A DNA stretch of 64,000 nucleotides from Tautonia sociabilis (GTDB taxonomy: Bacteria; Planctomycetota; Planctomycetia; Isosphaerales; Isosphaeraceae). The stretch covers positions 59,933-123,932 of the forward strand of contig NZ_RYZH01000013.1 in the NCBI RefSeq assembly GCF_003977685.1. The letters run 5' to 3'. Below the pieces are notes generated by a model. The model was not told the DNA's origin and made no database searches. It worked only from the letters and a program-made list of their open reading frames with translations. Shown piece by piece: positions 42,208 to 50,506 of this stretch (within the stretch, counting starts at the first letter, position 1; each line of letters begins with the position of its first letter). Both the position numbers and the translations under genes were made by a program.

Positions 42208-43188
42208 TCAGGGGCGAGGGGCGATCCCAGCCCGATCGCGGCGGAGGAGGTCACGCAGCGCGCCGGCCAGCTCGGGGAAGGCGAACTCATAACCAAGCGC
42301 CATCGGCCGGGCCGGCAGCACGCGCTGCCCGGTGACGATCACCCGGGCGACCTCGCCCAGGACGAGCCGGAGCAGCGCCTCCGGGGGGCCGATCGGCACG
42401 AACGGCCGGCGCAGCGTCCGGGCGAGCTCCCGGCTGAACTCCGCGTTCCTCCTGGGGGACGGCGCGGTCCCGTTGAGGGGGCCGGAGGCCTCGGGATGGT
42501 CCAGGGCGAGCAGAAACAGGCCCACGAGATCGACCAGATGGATCCAACTGATCCACTGGCGGCCAGAGGCCGGCAGGAGCGGATGGGAAGCCCCTCCCAC
42601 GGGGGAGGCTCCGCCGGGGAGCCACTTGAAGATCGGCTCCAATTGGCCGAGGATTCCCTCCCCCTTGGCCAGCACGATCCCGGTCCGGATCGTCGCCAGG
42701 CGAACGCCCGCCTCGGCGACCGGCCGGGCCGCGTCCTCCCACTCCCGGCAGAGGAGGGCCAGGAAGTCGTCCCCGGGGGGGCTGGTCTCGGTCAGCTCCT
42801 CGTCTCCTCGGTCGCCGTAATAGCCGACCGCCGATCCCTGGACGAAGACCGAGGGGCGCCGATCTGCTCTCAGGGCGGCGTCGGCGAGGTGCTCGGTGGA
42901 GCGGACCCGGCTGTCTCGCAGCGCCTGCTTCACGCTCGGCGACCATCGTTGCGCGAACAGGTTCGCCCCGGCCAGGTTGACCACGGCGTCGCAGCCATCG
43001 AGCGACCGCTGCCAGTCCCCCCGGCCTCCGGGATCGCCCTGGATGAGCTCCACCCCCTCGAACTCGGGCCGCCGACCGGCGGCCGCCGCATTCCGGGTCA
43101 GCACCACTGGCCGGTCCCCCCGGGCGAGCAGCTCCCGGACCAGCCGGGTGCCGATCGTGCCAGTTCCCCCCGCGATGAAGACGCGCAT
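42208..43188 (-). CDS. NAD-dependent epimerase/dehydratase-like protein (TIGR01777 type)
   Basis: 326 residues. Extended SDR with N-terminal MRVFIAGGTGTIGTRLVREL, GCDAVVNLAGAN, SVFVQGSAVGYYG (the YxxxK-like site is SAVGYYG in this family) and the C-terminal DUF1731 segment (PPEALLRLVLGEVARVIVTGQRVLP). Family members are often annotated as YfcH-like; role unknown. Start ATG 43188; the frame continues open far upstream by chance. Confidence 0.92.
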   Translation of the reverse strand: MRVFIAGGTGTIGTRLVRELLARGDRPVVLTRNAAAAGRRPEFEGVELIQGDPGGRGDWQRSLDGCDAVVNLAGANLFAQRWSPSVKQALRDSRVRSTEHLADAALRADRRPSVFVQGSAVGYYGDRGDEELTETSPPGDDFLALLCREWEDAARPVAEAGVRLATIRTGIVLAKGEGILGQLEPIFKWLPGGASPVGGASHPLLPASGRQWISWIHLVDLVGLFLLALDHPEASGPLNGTAPSPRRNAEFSRELARTLRRPFVPIGPPEALLRLVLGEVARVIVTGQRVLPARPMALGYEFAFPELAGALRDLLRRDRAGIAPRP

Positions 43189-43515
43189 CGGCTCCGAACC
43201 TCTCTCGATCCCCAGGCCCTCGGTGCCATCCCGCCGGGAGGCGGGATGGCACCGAGGGTATTTTCCCGAACCGGATCCTCTGCCGTCGAGGGGCGGTCGT
43301 CTCCGTGCCGGCGCCCCGGACTCCCGAGCGCCGAACCGCCTCGGCCGGCCCCCCTCGGGCGGCGAACGCTTGCGGACTGGACGTCCCGGTATGGTATGCT
43401 TGGAATCTTGACGGTCGGCACGAGGGTCGATAGTCCCTGCTCGATCAACCGGGGGTGTCGAATCCCCTCGGCACGCGACCGTCGATCCCTGGTCCTCCGA
43501 GAGTCGACCGATCCG
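43189..43515. other. Divergent gap holding the perfect hairpin
   Basis: 327 bp between two divergent genes. Apart from the hairpin no gene is convincing. GGTATGGTATGC (43389-43400) upstream of the hydrolase could include a -10 box. Confidence 0.35.
43217..43258 (+). terminator. Perfect 19-bp hairpin followed by TATTTT
   Basis: 43217-43235 pairs without mismatch with 43240-43258, tetraloop GGGA, then TATTTT at 43259-43264. It looks like a textbook plus-strand terminator, yet the nearest plus gene upstream ended at 42153. It lies between divergent starts (43188 minus, 43516 plus). May end a leader, antisense or small RNA. Confidence 0.7.
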
Positions 43516-44361
43516 ATGAAGACCAACGGGCGGAACTTCTTCAACCTCCCCCTGGCCCTTCGCAGCTACCGGCGATCCGGCACCCTCGTGCTGGTCAACG
43601 GCCTGGCCGAACAGTCGGAGAGCTGGTTCGCGAACCGTCCTTACTGGTCGAGGCTGTTTGACGTCAAGGTCCCCGAGCTGCTCGTCTACGACGGCGACGA
43701 GCTCCATCGGCACATCGAGTCCGGCGGCGAGGTCACGATCGGCTACCTCACCGATCGGCTCTCCCGCTTCCTCGATGAGTTCGTCCAGAAGCCGCCGTAT
43801 CACCTCGTCGGGTCCAGCCTCGGCGGCCAGATCCTGCTCACCTACGCCTCCCGGTATCCGGAGAAGGTGGCCAAGCTCGTGCTGATCTGCCCCTCGGGCC
43901 TGCACGGCGAGGAGAACCTGCCGGTCATGGACGGCGTCCGGCGCAGCGACTACGACTCGCTGGTGCGCTCCGTCTTCCACCGGACGCCGTTCGCCGGCGA
44001 GGATCTCGTCGAGGCGATCGAGCGCAAGTTTCAGGACCGTCGCTGGAAGAAGGGGGTCCTGCGGACCCTCCGGGGGACGGTCGGCCATTCCGTCGGCGAC
44101 CTGCTGGAGCGGGTGGAGCATCCCACCCTGCTGATCTGGGGGCAGGACGACCGCATCATCGCTGACATCCCTGGCTCGATCCGGGCCGCTTCCCGGATGC
44201 CTCGGGCCCGCCAGGTGGTGATCCCGCGCTGCGGTCACGCCCCCCAGATCGAGCGGGCGGGGCTGGTGAACAAGCTGGTGGTCAAGTTCCTGAAGGACTC
44301 CCTCGACACGATCCCTCCGGCGCTCGATCCGAATCGGTCGCTTTCGAAAGTTCGCGCCTGA
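43516..44361 (+). CDS. Alpha/beta-fold hydrolase
   Basis: 281 residues. Serine hydrolase fold: LVLVNGLAEQSESW near the oxyanion strand, nucleophile elbow VGSSLGGQILL (Ser near 98), acid IWGQDDRI, and base His in RCGHAPQIERAG. Could be an esterase, lipase or thioesterase. Followed 129 bp later by a methyltransferase and then GH3 on the same strand. Confidence 0.9.
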   Translation: MKTNGRNFFNLPLALRSYRRSGTLVLVNGLAEQSESWFANRPYWSRLFDVKVPELLVYDGDELHRHIESGGEVTIGYLTDRLSRFLDEFVQKPPYHLVGSSLGGQILLTYASRYPEKVAKLVLICPSGLHGEENLPVMDGVRRSDYDSLVRSVFHRTPFAGEDLVEAIERKFQDRRWKKGVLRTLRGTVGHSVGDLLERVEHPTLLIWGQDDRIIADIPGSIRAASRMPRARQVVIPRCGHAPQIERAGLVNKLVVKFLKDSLDTIPPALDPNRSLSKVRA

Positions 44362-44490
44362 CTCCCGGTTCGGCCCTACCGACCTTGCGCTTCGAGTCGA
44401 GACGGGGCGGGGCGGCGACCTCCTTCCCCGCGATCGGCACCCTGGCTGGCTCCGCTCCGCTCCGCCCCGCCCCGCTCCCCCCGAGAGACC

Positions 44491-45069
44491 ATGAAGGAAT
44501 CGCTCCTCTTCCTCGGCAAATTCCTGCGCCACGGGACCGCCATCGCCAGCCTGGCGCCAAGCAGCCCGTGGCTTTCTCGGGCCACGGTTCGGAACGTCGA
44601 CTGGGACAACGCCCGCGTCCTGATCGAACTCGGGGCCGGCACCGGGCCGATCACCCGGGAATTGATCCGCCGCGCCCGGCCGGAGACGAAATTGCTGGTC
44701 CTGGAGCGCGATCCCGACTTCGTCCGGGTCCTCCGCGATCGGTTCGACCCGAGGCCGAACCTGGAGATCATCGAGGGGGACGTGCGGGACCTGCCCGCCA
44801 TGCTCCAGGATCGGGGGATCGAGCGAGCCGACGCCATCATCTCCGGCCTCCCCGTCCCATCGTTCCCGAAAGACCTGCAACGCGACCTGTTCCGGAACGT
44901 CGGCCGGGTCCTGGAGCCGGGCGGCTCCTACAACCAGATCACCGAGCTGCCGCTGGTCTACCTGAACTTCTACCGCCGCTTCTTCGACGAGGTCCGCTTC
45001 ACTTTCGAACCCCGCAACGTCCCCCCCGCCGGGGCCTATTACTGCCGGGGAGTGAAACCGATCCCCTGA
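44491..45069 (+). CDS. SAM-dependent methyltransferase, phospholipid N-methyltransferase-like
   Basis: 192 residues. Rossmann-type methyltransferase: motif I VLIELGAGTGPITREL (about 43-58), LLVLERDPDF, EGDVRDLP and the DAIISGLPVPSFP motif of the PmtA/KsgA-like group. Members methylate phosphatidylethanolamine or rRNA; the short length and SGLP motif favour the lipid type. 61 bp before the GH3 gene. Confidence 0.85.
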   Translation: MKESLLFLGKFLRHGTAIASLAPSSPWLSRATVRNVDWDNARVLIELGAGTGPITRELIRRARPETKLLVLERDPDFVRVLRDRFDPRPNLEIIEGDVRDLPAMLQDRGIERADAIISGLPVPSFPKDLQRDLFRNVGRVLEPGGSYNQITELPLVYLNFYRRFFDEVRFTFEPRNVPPAGAYYCRGVKPIP

Positions 45070-45130
45070 ACGTCCCCCCCGATCAGGGCCTCACCACCAC
45101 CGAGCCGATCCCCCCGCCTCCCAACGACCG

Positions 45131-46756
45131 ATGAGCCGATCCCCCTCCGTCCTCCCCCGGGTCGCCGGGCTGGCCCCGGTCAAGGCTGGCGTCAACGGCG
45201 CGATTCGCACCGCCGCCCGGGTGCTCGAATCGGGGCGCCCCGGCGACGCCGTGTCGGATCAGGCCCGGCAGCTCTCGCTTCTGCTCCGCAAGGCGAGGAG
45301 AACGCGCTTCGGCCGCGATCATGGCTTCGATGCCATCCTCGCCGAAGGGGGACGGTCGCCCGATCGGCTGGTCGCCTCTTACCGGAAGCACGTGCCGTTG
45401 CGGACCTATGAACGGCTCTGGGAGGAGTATCTCTCTTCGGCGTACCCCACGCTCCGGGACGTGACCTGGCCCGGCCTGATCCCGTACTTCGCCCTCACCA
45501 GCGGGACGACGCAGGGGGCGACCAAGTACATCCCCGTCTCTCGGGAGATGCTCGCCTCGAACCGCAAGGCGGCCTGGGGGATGGTCCGGGCGATCATGGC
45601 CTCTCGCCCCGGCTCCCGGCTCTTTCGGGGCAAGCTGTTCTTCCTCGGCGGCTCGACCGACCTGGAACAGCCCGCCCCGGGGGTCCGCCAGGGGGATCTC
45701 AGTGCCATCGCCTCACTCGAGGTCAGCGAGCTGTTACGCCCCTACGTCTTCCCCCCGATCGAGCTGGCCCACGAGCCGGACTGGGAGAAGAAGCTCGCGA
45801 TGCTCGTCCGCCGCGGCAAGGACGAGCCGATTTCGCTCATCAGCGGGGTGCCAAGCTGGTTGCTGATGTTCTTCGAGCGTCTGCTGGCCGAGACCGGCAA
45901 GTCGACCGTGGCCGAGGTCTGGCCGATGCTCGAGGTCGTCGTCCACGGCGGGGTGAAGTTCGACCCGTACCGCTCGGCCTTCGACGCCATCCTCGGCTCC
46001 CCCGGGATCTCCCTTCAGGAGACTTACCCCTGCTCCGAGGGGTTCATCGCCTTCGGCGACCCGACGACGGGGCTCCTCCGGCCGATCACCAACCATGGGC
46101 TCTTTCTCGAATTCGTCCCGGTCGATGAGCTCGATCGCGACGAGCCGACCCGGCACTGGCTTGGGAACGCTCAGGTCGGCGTGAACTACGCGATCGTCCT
46201 CTCCACCTGCGCGGGGATGTGGGCCCACCTGGTGGGAGATACGGTCCGGTTCGAGTCGCTCGACCCGCCGCTGTTGAGCTTCACCGGCCGGACGAAGTAC
46301 TCGCTCTCGGCGTTCGGCGAGCACTTGATCAGCGAGGAGATCGAGGGGGCGATGGCCGCCGCGGCCTCGGAGTCGGGAGCGGTCGTCTCGGAGTGGCACG
46401 CGGGCCCGGTCTTCGAGGGTGCTCCGGGCTACCACCGATTCCTTGTCGAGTTCTCGACGCCTCCAGCGGACCTGGAGGCCTTCCGGCTTGCCCTCGACGC
46501 CGATCTCGGCCGCCGCAACGCCGACTACGCCGCCCATCGCTCCGAAGGGGTCGGGCTGCCGATGCCGGCGCTGGTGGCCGTCCGCCCCGGCGCCTTCGCC
46601 GACTGGATGCGAGCCAAGGGGAAGCTCGGAGGCCAGCACAAGGTCCCCCGCATGGACGGCGGCGGGCAGCTCACCGCCGAGCTCGCCTCCTTCTTCCGGA
46701 GCGCCGATGCCGTGACCGCCGAACTGGAACCGGGATCGGTGGCCGGCCGCCCCTAG
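45131..46756 (+). CDS. GH3-family acyl-adenylating enzyme
   Basis: 541 residues. GH3 proteins adenylate a carboxylate and pass it to an amine or thiol. Seen: ATP-site LTSGTTQGATKYIPVS, LQETYPCSEGFIAFGD, STCAGMWAHLVGDTVRF and FTGRTKYSLSAFGEHL, C-terminal KLGGQHKVPRM. Full length compared with plant GH3 (about 600) apart from plant extensions. It converges on an acyl carrier protein gene 35 bp away; transfer of the acyl group onto that carrier is a plausible inference. Confidence 0.92.
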   Translation: MSRSPSVLPRVAGLAPVKAGVNGAIRTAARVLESGRPGDAVSDQARQLSLLLRKARRTRFGRDHGFDAILAEGGRSPDRLVASYRKHVPLRTYERLWEEYLSSAYPTLRDVTWPGLIPYFALTSGTTQGATKYIPVSREMLASNRKAAWGMVRAIMASRPGSRLFRGKLFFLGGSTDLEQPAPGVRQGDLSAIASLEVSELLRPYVFPPIELAHEPDWEKKLAMLVRRGKDEPISLISGVPSWLLMFFERLLAETGKSTVAEVWPMLEVVVHGGVKFDPYRSAFDAILGSPGISLQETYPCSEGFIAFGDPTTGLLRPITNHGLFLEFVPVDELDRDEPTRHWLGNAQVGVNYAIVLSTCAGMWAHLVGDTVRFESLDPPLLSFTGRTKYSLSAFGEHLISEEIEGAMAAAASESGAVVSEWHAGPVFEGAPGYHRFLVEFSTPPADLEAFRLALDADLGRRNADYAAHRSEGVGLPMPALVAVRPGAFADWMRAKGKLGGQHKVPRMDGGGQLTAELASFFRSADAVTAELEPGSVAGRP

Positions 46757-46791
46757 CCGAGCACGGACACCCGGCCTGGGAGGCGCACTGA

Positions 46792-47046
46792 TCAGGCCGC
46801 TCGCTTCTTCTTCTCGATCAGAGCGGCGATGCGATCGATCGTGTCCAGATGATCGACGCCGGCCTCGTGTGCCTCGAGGCTGATGCCGAACCGCTCCTCG
46901 AGGTAGACGACGAGCTTGAGCGTGCTGATCGAGTCGAGAATCCCCCCGGTGATCAGCGGGGTGTCGTCGGCCAACTCGGACGGATCCTCGCCGGGGAGGA
47001 ATTCCTCGAGCAGGTAGTCCTTGATCTGGGCTCGGATGGAGTTCAT
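46792..47046 (-). CDS. Acyl carrier protein
   Basis: 84 residues. Four-helix carrier fold with the phosphopantetheine serine in GGILDSISTLKLVVYLEERFG (Ser near 40). Central acidic helices and a KKKR tail. This is a stand-alone carrier, not beside fab genes, so likely a specialised ACP. Start ATG 47046. Downstream (111 bp) of the phosphodiesterase gene on the same strand. Confidence 0.92.
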   Translation of the reverse strand: MNSIRAQIKDYLLEEFLPGEDPSELADDTPLITGGILDSISTLKLVVYLEERFGISLEAHEAGVDHLDTIDRIAALIEKKKRAA

Positions 47047-47110
47047 GGGCTCGGTCCTCGGTCGGGATCGCATGGGGTCGGGGCCGCTTGCCGTCTCCGC
47101 CGGCGCCGGG

Positions 47111-47152
47111 TCCCGTTCGGTTCGGTTCGGTTCGACTCGGTTCGACGCGAAG
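47111..47152. repeat. Pentanucleotide microsatellite (GGTTC)
   Basis: CGGTT/GGTTC units repeat about seven times with small changes between the ACP start and the phosphodiesterase stop. Probably partly leader of the ACP gene; copy number may vary. Confidence 0.6.
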
Positions 47153-47156
47153 CGAC

Positions 47157-48713
47157 TCAGCCGATCGGCCGCCGAGATCGGGAGGAGGTCGAGGGAACCG
47201 TTCCGGACGCGGTTCGGGACTCGGCGTGGTCGAAGACCTCGTCCAGGATCCGGCCCTCCATGACCTCCGGCACCGGCAGGCCGAGCAGCGACAGGGCCGT
47301 TGGCGCCACGTCGGGCAGCTCGGCGTCGATCGGGAAGTCGGGGAGGACGCCGGGGGCGTCGATCGCCAGGACGCCGTCGGCCCGGTGCGTGGCCGGCAGG
47401 TCCGGGTCGGGCCGGAGCAACGAGCGGTGGAAGGGGGCCCACTTGGCCATCGCCTGATAGCCGTCGGTCGAGGGGGCGAGCACGTCGGGCAGCCCCTCGG
47501 CCGAGGGGTCGAGGTTGTAACGCTCGGCCACGTCGAAGGCGTCGGCGAACAGGGGGAGTCCCGTCTCGGGATCCTCCGCCGCCCGGCAGGCGTCGATGAT
47601 CTCGCCAATGACCCGGGAGGCCGCCGACGATCCTGAAACCAGCCTCGGGTTCAGGAAGATCGAGCCGCAGAGCTGGCCGAACGGTGCGAAGGCGGCCGTC
47701 TTCGACCAGTCGCAGCCGACCTCTCCCTCGATCGACCTCGGACCCCGGCTCGCGGTCCCGTCGGGGGATTGCCGGCGCTTCCAGCGGTCGAAGCGGTCCC
47801 GGAGCCGTCGCAGCCGGTAGGTCAGCCGGGTTCCGTAGGGCAAGCGGCGCTGGAGCCCCGCCCGGCAGAGCAGCCCGTTCACATCCACCAGCGCCCGGCA
47901 GGGGCCGAAGCCGTGGTCCGACAGGGCGATCACGGCGGCGTCCCGCCGGGAGGCCAGTTCCAGCAGGCGGCCCACGGCGCGGTCGAGCTCCTGGAGGCAG
48001 GAGACGACCTCGGCGGTCCACTCCGGCTGCCCGGCGGCGGTTTCGTCCACCTCGAGATACGGCCAGAGGCGGTGCTGGATGCCATCGAGGTTGTGGAAGT
48101 GGACCATCATCGCGGCCCAGTCGCATCGCCGGTCGGCGCGTTCGGCGGCCTCGGCCTGGGCATGGAAGCTGTCCCGGTTGCGCTGGGAGAGCCTCCGAAG
48201 CTCGTCGAGCGTCCGGGGCCGGTGCTTCCAGAGCACCTTGTGCGAGTAGGCGGGCAGGTTGCGGCGGATCTCCTCCCCGAAGTCGGGGCACTGGGCGAAG
48301 GCCCACGATAGGCCGGGGGCGTCGGAGCCGCCCACCACCAGTCCCCGGACGTCCGGCGGGGGGTAGGTCATCGGCAGGCCGAGCGAGACGACCTGCCGGC
48401 CCGACTCGGAGAGAATCTCCCAGAGCGTCGGCACCCGGATGCGGCCGGCGTGGTTGGGCAGGATGGTGCGGTCGACGGGGTCGATGTAGTGGAACTCGTG
48501 GATGCCGTGGGTCGGCGGGTTGCAGCCGGTGAGGAAGGAGGTCCAGGCGACGGGAGTGACCATCGGCTCGGAAGACCAGAGCGTTCCGGTCGCCGACCGC
48601 CTCCAGAGCGCCTCGAGGTTCGGCATCCAGCCGCGATCGAAGGCCGGCCGGAGCACCGTCTCGGTGGCGCCGTCGAGCCCGAGGAAGACCACCCGAGAGG
48701 CGGGGCCCGGCAT
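47157..48713 (-). CDS. Type I phosphodiesterase/nucleotide pyrophosphatase-family protein
   Basis: 518 residues. Alkaline-phosphatase superfamily with intact active site: VFLGLDGATETV (metal Asp), EPMVTPVAWTSFLTGCNPPTHGI (nucleophile Thr), HNLDGIQHRLWPY and LSDHGFGPC (metal Asp/His). It hydrolyses a phosphate or sulfate diester. No signal peptide. Start ATG 48713 with AAGGAG five bases upstream. Paired with ACP downstream; such pairs occur in lipid or glycan gene sets. Confidence 0.9.
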   Translation of the reverse strand: MPGPASRVVFLGLDGATETVLRPAFDRGWMPNLEALWRRSATGTLWSSEPMVTPVAWTSFLTGCNPPTHGIHEFHYIDPVDRTILPNHAGRIRVPTLWEILSESGRQVVSLGLPMTYPPPDVRGLVVGGSDAPGLSWAFAQCPDFGEEIRRNLPAYSHKVLWKHRPRTLDELRRLSQRNRDSFHAQAEAAERADRRCDWAAMMVHFHNLDGIQHRLWPYLEVDETAAGQPEWTAEVVSCLQELDRAVGRLLELASRRDAAVIALSDHGFGPCRALVDVNGLLCRAGLQRRLPYGTRLTYRLRRLRDRFDRWKRRQSPDGTASRGPRSIEGEVGCDWSKTAAFAPFGQLCGSIFLNPRLVSGSSAASRVIGEIIDACRAAEDPETGLPLFADAFDVAERYNLDPSAEGLPDVLAPSTDGYQAMAKWAPFHRSLLRPDPDLPATHRADGVLAIDAPGVLPDFPIDAELPDVAPTALSLLGLPVPEVMEGRILDEVFDHAESRTASGTVPSTSSRSRRPIG

Positions 48714-48994
48714 ACGCTCTCCTTCGCGATGGCGGGGCGGGGGGATCGACTCTCCCCCGGATGAACGCTCGGCGCCCCTCCTGGGCGACCGCCCCGGGAA
48801 CGGCGCCAAGGGCCCCCCGGGGGATGTCGGAGCCTATCCCGGGCCCGCCGAGGGGTCAACGGGAGTTTCCGTCAAGCCCCGGGAGTCCCCCGGCCGATTC
48901 CGTACCCAGGAACCGAGGATGGCCGGCCGGGATGACGCTGGCGGACGCAACGATCGCCGATGGAGCGGCACCACGACCACGGAGGCGTCGGCCG

Positions 48995-49732
48995 ATGATC
49001 CCTCGCGCGCGAGGTTCGCTGCGTCTGGCAATGACGGGCGCGGTGATCGGGCTCGCGTTGATCGTCTTGACGCCGGGCTGCTCCTTGCAACGCCGCAAGG
49101 AAGAACGCCGGATCCCCCAGTACGGCGTGATCGACCTGGCTCAGCCAAGGGAGTTGCAGAAGGTCACGCTGCCTCCCTATGTGATCGAACCCCCGGACGA
49201 GCTCGAGGTCCTCGTGCGCCCCTCGGCGCTGGACCCGGCCCAGCGCCTCGTCACGGTTCAGGCCGACGGGAGGATCGACCTGGGCTTCGCGGGCGACTTC
49301 CACGTCGCGGGGCTGACGCTGGCCCAGGCCGAGGAGGTGATCAAGGCCGGGCTCATCTCCCGGGCCGAGCGCTCCGGCTCAAAGCCCGACGAGCCGATCA
49401 ACGTCTCGGTTCGGCTGGCGAGTACGACCCGGAGCAAGTTCTATTACATCATCGGCGCCGTCTCGTCGCAGGGGGCCGTTCCCCTGGTCGGGGGGGAGAC
49501 GGTGCTCCAGGCGATCCTCCAGGCCGGGCTCCGCCCGAACAGTCTTCCCGAGAAGGCCTATCTTTCCCGCCCTCAGCCGCTGGGCCATCCCGATGTCGTC
49601 CTCCGGATCGACTGGGAGGCGATCCGGGACCGGGGAGACACGACGACCAACTACCAGATTCTCCCCGGCGACCGCATCGTCGTGCCGGGCACCCGGGATC
49701 GAGGCCTGATCGGGACCCTCTTCGGGGGCTGA
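48995..49732 (+). CDS. Polysaccharide-export lipoprotein (Wza-like)
   Basis: 245 residues. Lipoprotein signal (AVIGLALIVLTPGC, Cys near 31), then a Poly_export domain (YVIEPPDELEVLVRPSALDPAQRLVTVQADGRIDLGFAG) and an SLBB-like beta-grasp segment (YYIIGAVSSQGAVPLVGGETVLQAILQAGL). Such proteins form outer-membrane export channels. Wza is longer; only one SLBB is clear here. Start ATG 48995 after GGAGG. No polymerase or co-polymerase gene nearby. Confidence 0.9.
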   Translation: MIPRARGSLRLAMTGAVIGLALIVLTPGCSLQRRKEERRIPQYGVIDLAQPRELQKVTLPPYVIEPPDELEVLVRPSALDPAQRLVTVQADGRIDLGFAGDFHVAGLTLAQAEEVIKAGLISRAERSGSKPDEPINVSVRLASTTRSKFYYIIGAVSSQGAVPLVGGETVLQAILQAGLRPNSLPEKAYLSRPQPLGHPDVVLRIDWEAIRDRGDTTTNYQILPGDRIVVPGTRDRGLIGTLFGG

Positions 49733-49754
49733 TCCCCGGGGCGGTTCGCTCCAC

Positions 49755-50201
49755 TTACCAGTCCTCGCCGCAGGCCCTCCGGGCGTCCCGCTCAAACCAG
49801 TTGTCGAGATAGGAGTGCTCTCCCCTCGACCACGCCCAGGCGCTGGCGAGCAGGTAGGCGGGGATGAAGGCGGGGCCCCAGCGCTCCGCCTGGCGGACGT
49901 GGGCGAGCTCGTGCTCCCGGCAGGAGTCCAGGCAGCGCTCGTCTCGACCGATGATGACGTGCCCCAGCGTCATGGCGGCGGCCTTCGCGAAGCGGCGCAG
50001 GAACCAGTCCGAGAAGCCGCCGTGGAACTCGATCGCCCCGCGGCGGAGCTGGGCCCGGCCCCCGGAACAGAGGGTCAGCACCCCCGCGATCAGGCCGACC
50101 ATCGTGGTCGGCGAGGCCCAGGCGTAACCGGCCACCCGAAGCGGCGCGGAGGGCCGTCGGCGGTCGTCCTCCGGGGACGGGGCGGTCGGGGTCCGAGTCA
50201 T
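49755..50201 (-). CDS. Small unknown protein with HExxH-type motif
   Basis: 148 residues. A hydrophobic stretch (TTMVGLIAGVLTLCSG, about 33-48) then a soluble part holding EHELAHVRQAERWGPAFIPAYLLA. HELAH fits the zinc-protease HExxH pattern, and the following segment could be a membrane-proximal helix. No third ligand can be assigned. Start ATG 50201. Conserved-looking but not recognised. Confidence 0.75.
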   Translation of the reverse strand: MTRTPTAPSPEDDRRRPSAPLRVAGYAWASPTTMVGLIAGVLTLCSGGRAQLRRGAIEFHGGFSDWFLRRFAKAAAMTLGHVIIGRDERCLDSCREHELAHVRQAERWGPAFIPAYLLASAWAWSRGEHSYLDNWFERDARRACGEDW

Positions 50202-50506
50202 GGGGCCGTCCTCCCTTCTCGGGGCGAGGGGAACTGAGGCGGGCCGCCCCTGGAGGGGGCCGGGCGGTCGGATCCTGCCCGATCGGCCCGACCGCGCCCG
50301 TCCGGAAGTGAAAACCGGCTGCTCGATTGATTGTAACCGGCCGCTCGGGTATGACGTTGCCATCCCGCGTCGCATCTCCCGAACACGTTGCCGGGCCGGG
50401 GCGTCCCGCGACGGAAGTTCGCCGCTGAGCGTGCCCTTCCAGGCCGCTCCCGGATCGGCCCGCGCCCTGGATCGGATCCCTCCCCTCTTGCTTCGGAGCC
50501 GACCCC
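50202..50506. other. Divergent gap before the MFS gene
   Basis: 305 bp. Contains an imperfect GC-rich hairpin around 50260-50300 (CGGGCGGTCGG with CCGACCGCGCCCG, two bulged bases). No gene. Confidence 0.35.

Noticed and set aside
43189..44880. Upstream extension of the epimerase frame (to 890 codons)
   Set aside because: Upstream part is antisense to the alpha/beta hydrolase and methyltransferase; ATG 43188 gives the exact family N-terminus.
47157..48713. Second EboF copy
   Set aside because: It belongs to the same superfamily but has an intact Thr nucleophile and lacks the EboF-like blocks; it pairs with an ACP instead.
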